Source: Spirosoma endbachense
Lineage (GTDB): Bacteria; Bacteroidota; Bacteroidia; Cytophagales; Spirosomataceae
Direction of reading: 5' to 3'
NCBI RefSeq assembly: GCF_010233585.1
Contig: NZ_CP045997.1
Span: forward strand, 5,461,284 to 5,525,283
Length of the DNA stretch: 64,000 nucleotides
In this document: positions 62,320 to 64,000 of the stretch, piece by piece
Position numbering within the stretch: position 1 is the stretch's first letter
Layout of the letters: the number at the start of each line of letters is the position of its first letter
Position numbers and translations under genes: made by a program
The notes under the pieces: model-generated
Seen by the model: only the letters and a program-made list of their open reading frames with translations
Database searches by the model: none
Told to the model about the DNA's origin: nothing

Positions 62320-62871
62320 TTATCTCATTTTAATCGCATAGATGGGAGCCAGCAACCATTCATTTGGTGCTATTTGTAGTTGTTCATCTTGATTATTTTT
62401 AAACAGATTATCCCAAAAAAGTACTGACTGGCTGTAAATGGGGTTATCCGGGCAGGGAGTTGCGGTAGTATATGCTACGTAAACCGGTAGCGTAAACCAA
62501 TGCCCCTTCGTCTGTGTGCAAGTCTTACAGAGCCAGTATTTTTGGCTCTCCAAAATTTTATTTTCGCCCAGTTTCTTTAACTCCTCACGCAGATCACCAT
62601 TGAATGCAACACTATCTATTTTCCCCGTTTCAGCCAGGTGAAAACGAAAGTAGCCCATCGCAAAATAACAGCCGGCATCAGGCACGTTAGCCCTTAATGC
62701 AAAATCGTCCAGAAAATAACTAGCCGATTTCTGTTTACCATTTCTAGGTTCAGTATAGAGAAATCGTACTGGTTTTTCGGTTTGCGCTTGGGTAAATTCC
62801 AGAGAAAAAAGGAATAAAAAATATACCCAGGACCACTTATTAACGACAATCTTTTTTACCCAGTGAGCCAT
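62320..62871 (-). CDS. small exported protein downstream of the HELVH gene
   Basis: 183 residues. Signal peptide-like MAHWVKKIVVNKWSW VYFLFLFSLEFTQAQ, then a cysteine-containing mature part (DAGCYFAMGYFRF, WLCKTCTQTKGHW, TPCPDNP). I do not recognise the family. Its start overlaps the end of the HELVH metallopeptidase frame by 32 nt, so it is translationally coupled. It could be a partner or inhibitor of that peptidase (an immunity-type pairing), but there is no direct evidence. Confidence 0.6.
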   Translation of the reverse strand: MAHWVKKIVVNKWSWVYFLFLFSLEFTQAQTEKPVRFLYTEPRNGKQKSASYFLDDFALRANVPDAGCYFAMGYFRFHLAETGKIDSVAFNGDLREELKKLGENKILESQKYWLCKTCTQTKGHWFTLPVYVAYTTATPCPDNPIYSQSVLFWDNLFKNNQDEQLQIAPNEWLLAPIYAIKMR

Positions 62872-64000
62872 TTTTATAATTTGTATTCGTTAGTATAATT
62901 CTATTTTGTTCTGATGGTGATAAAGCCTTAAACTGGGGCGTAGCCCCTAATCCTCCCCAAGCTAAATCTATAGCGTCTTGTTGAGGCATACCATATAACC
63001 CCACTAAAGCCTGGGCCATTGGTTGTACATAGTCTGATGCCATATTGTTGTGATCAGCATCGTTGTCAAGTGGTTTACTATTTATTTCATGATAGTATCC
63101 ATGTACGAGTTCATGAATCAAGGTAGCCGCAATATACTCTTCACTTGCTTGGCCTAATGCATTTGTATTATAGTTTAATTGGCCGTTTCCACTTGATGGT
63201 AAATACCAGCCATCAAGTCCTTTGTCAGCATCATATCCCTGTTGTAAGAATATTTTCTTTTGGGTGTTAGACGACATAAGATTTATCATCATCTGGCCCA
63301 CTTTCTCACCAAAGCTCCACTTGTCATATTAAATACAAATTCGGTAACCGCTTTAAGGCAAGGGTCGGTTAAATTGACTTCAATCTCATTAATATAGGGT
63401 CCTAGTTTAGTAGAAGTAAATTTTAGGATTTGCCCACTCCCCGAACCAGTCCCTGTACCTCCGGGATTGGTATTACCTCCAGGATTGTTACCACTACCAT
63501 CATTTGAGCCCGTATTTCCCGAATCGCTGGAGCCGCCGTCCCTGCCCTCCCAATCTCCCGCCGGCTGGCCATTATCACGATATTTTGCTGCTTTTACGGT
63601 TACCTCCTTAAGTAGAATGCACTCTTCGCATGGCTGTTTTCTAGCTCCTGGACTTGAATCAGAAAAACTTACCTGCTGACTGGCTAAAACCGTATTGGTA
63701 CCGCAGATTTTAGCGGTAATGGTATAGGTATTTGACCCTTCTCGGTTGTAATCCCATTCTGCATGAAAACCATGATAACGGCTGCTGGATTGTTACCAAA
63801 GGCAGGGACTAAGTCCGATCGATCTTCCCGTGCTTTGCCCGAAGCCACTTTAACTCCATTGATATAAATATCGATTATCACGGTTTTATTCAAATCGCTT
63901 CCATCTAATGCCCAGCCCCAAATCCCTGTGCTGGTTAGGGCATCAACATGGCCTTGAGGGCTAGCTACTGAACAATCACCACTCGCTGGTGGATTTGTTG
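62840..64000 (-). pseudogene. HELVH metallopeptidase gene, two frameshifts, open at right edge
   Basis: The minus strand from the edge down to 62840 reads as one protein in three frames. Frame 1 (64000..~63775): VDALTSTGIWGWALDGSDLN, KVASGKAREDRSDLVPAFGN. Frame 2 (~63775..63289): HGFHAEWDYNREGSNTYTIT, TVTVKAAKYRDNGQ-like text, a Gly/Asn linker and KLGPYINEIEVNLTDPCLKA. Frame 3 (63301..62840): GQMMINLMSSNTQKKIF ... AATLIHELVHGYYHEINSK, a zincin HExxH. Continuity needs one base missing near 63773 and one near 63310. Either the gene is a pseudogene or the assembly has two indels. The N-terminus lies beyond the window. The HELVH site is at the far C-terminus. Confidence 0.7.

Overview
The window is a chromosomal segment of a Bacteroidota bacterium, most likely of the Cytophagales and probably Spirosoma or a close relative. 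This rests on three SusC/SusD outer-membrane pairs, type IX secretion (T9SS) C-terminal sorting domains on several secreted proteins, OMP_b-brl_3, DUF5686 and GWxTD proteins, and many promoters of the Bacteroidota form TTTG-N(17-20)-TAnnTTTG. No search could be run, so the genus is inference.

Layout. 1-5.4 kb: a broken LytTR remnant beside a palindromic repeat, a small outer-membrane barrel, a TonB-dependent-type receptor and an alpha/beta hydrolase. 5.5-10.6 kb: a 1280-residue T9SS mosaic surface protein with a 9-C run just upstream, a gene-poor stretch holding the second copy of a 54-nt terminator-like element, and a small exported protein. 10.8-16 kb: housekeeping genes (pth, pyrR), a DUF5686 surface protein, a methyltransferase and a small cytochrome c. 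16-19.3 kb: minus-strand exported proteins, including a collagen-like protein with a phage-type S74 chaperone. 19.8-24.9 kb: rlmB overlapping a GWxTD lipoprotein, a methyltransferase and an orphan LytS-type kinase. 24.9-30.3 kb: an FdhF/YdeP molybdoenzyme joined to an App1-type lipid phosphatase, divergent from a lipid kinase, then a diheme cytochrome c.

30.8-40.1 kb is an accessory region: a degenerate tRNA-His-like sequence, an ArsR-controlled five-gene cassette (ArsR, SRPBCC, DoxX-like, DUF4256, YdeI/DUF1801) with visible operators, a perfect 68-bp palindrome, an ECF sigma factor with a four-helix membrane partner, and small stress- or membrane-type genes. The cassette looks more AT-rich than its surroundings, suggesting transfer.

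40.4-62.2 kb holds three successive plus-strand nutrient-uptake loci. Locus 1 is SusC, a SusD-like_2 lipoprotein and a lipoprotein, followed by a heme/copper type II monooxygenase-like protein and a convergent redoxin. Locus 2 is a bare SusC-SusD pair. Locus 3 is SusC, SusD, two lipoproteins and an M43 metalloprotease with a T9SS tail, all tightly spaced, ending in a strong terminator; it looks like a surface proteolysis and uptake unit. The right edge holds a minus-strand HELVH metallopeptidase gene broken by two apparent single-base frameshifts, with an overlapping small exported protein downstream.

The least explained signals are non-coding: three families of intergenic palindromes or repeats (two with members whose stems or orientation differ in a structured way), a duplicated 46-nt element upstream of two minus-strand exported-protein genes, and the tRNA-like remnant beside the ArsR cassette.
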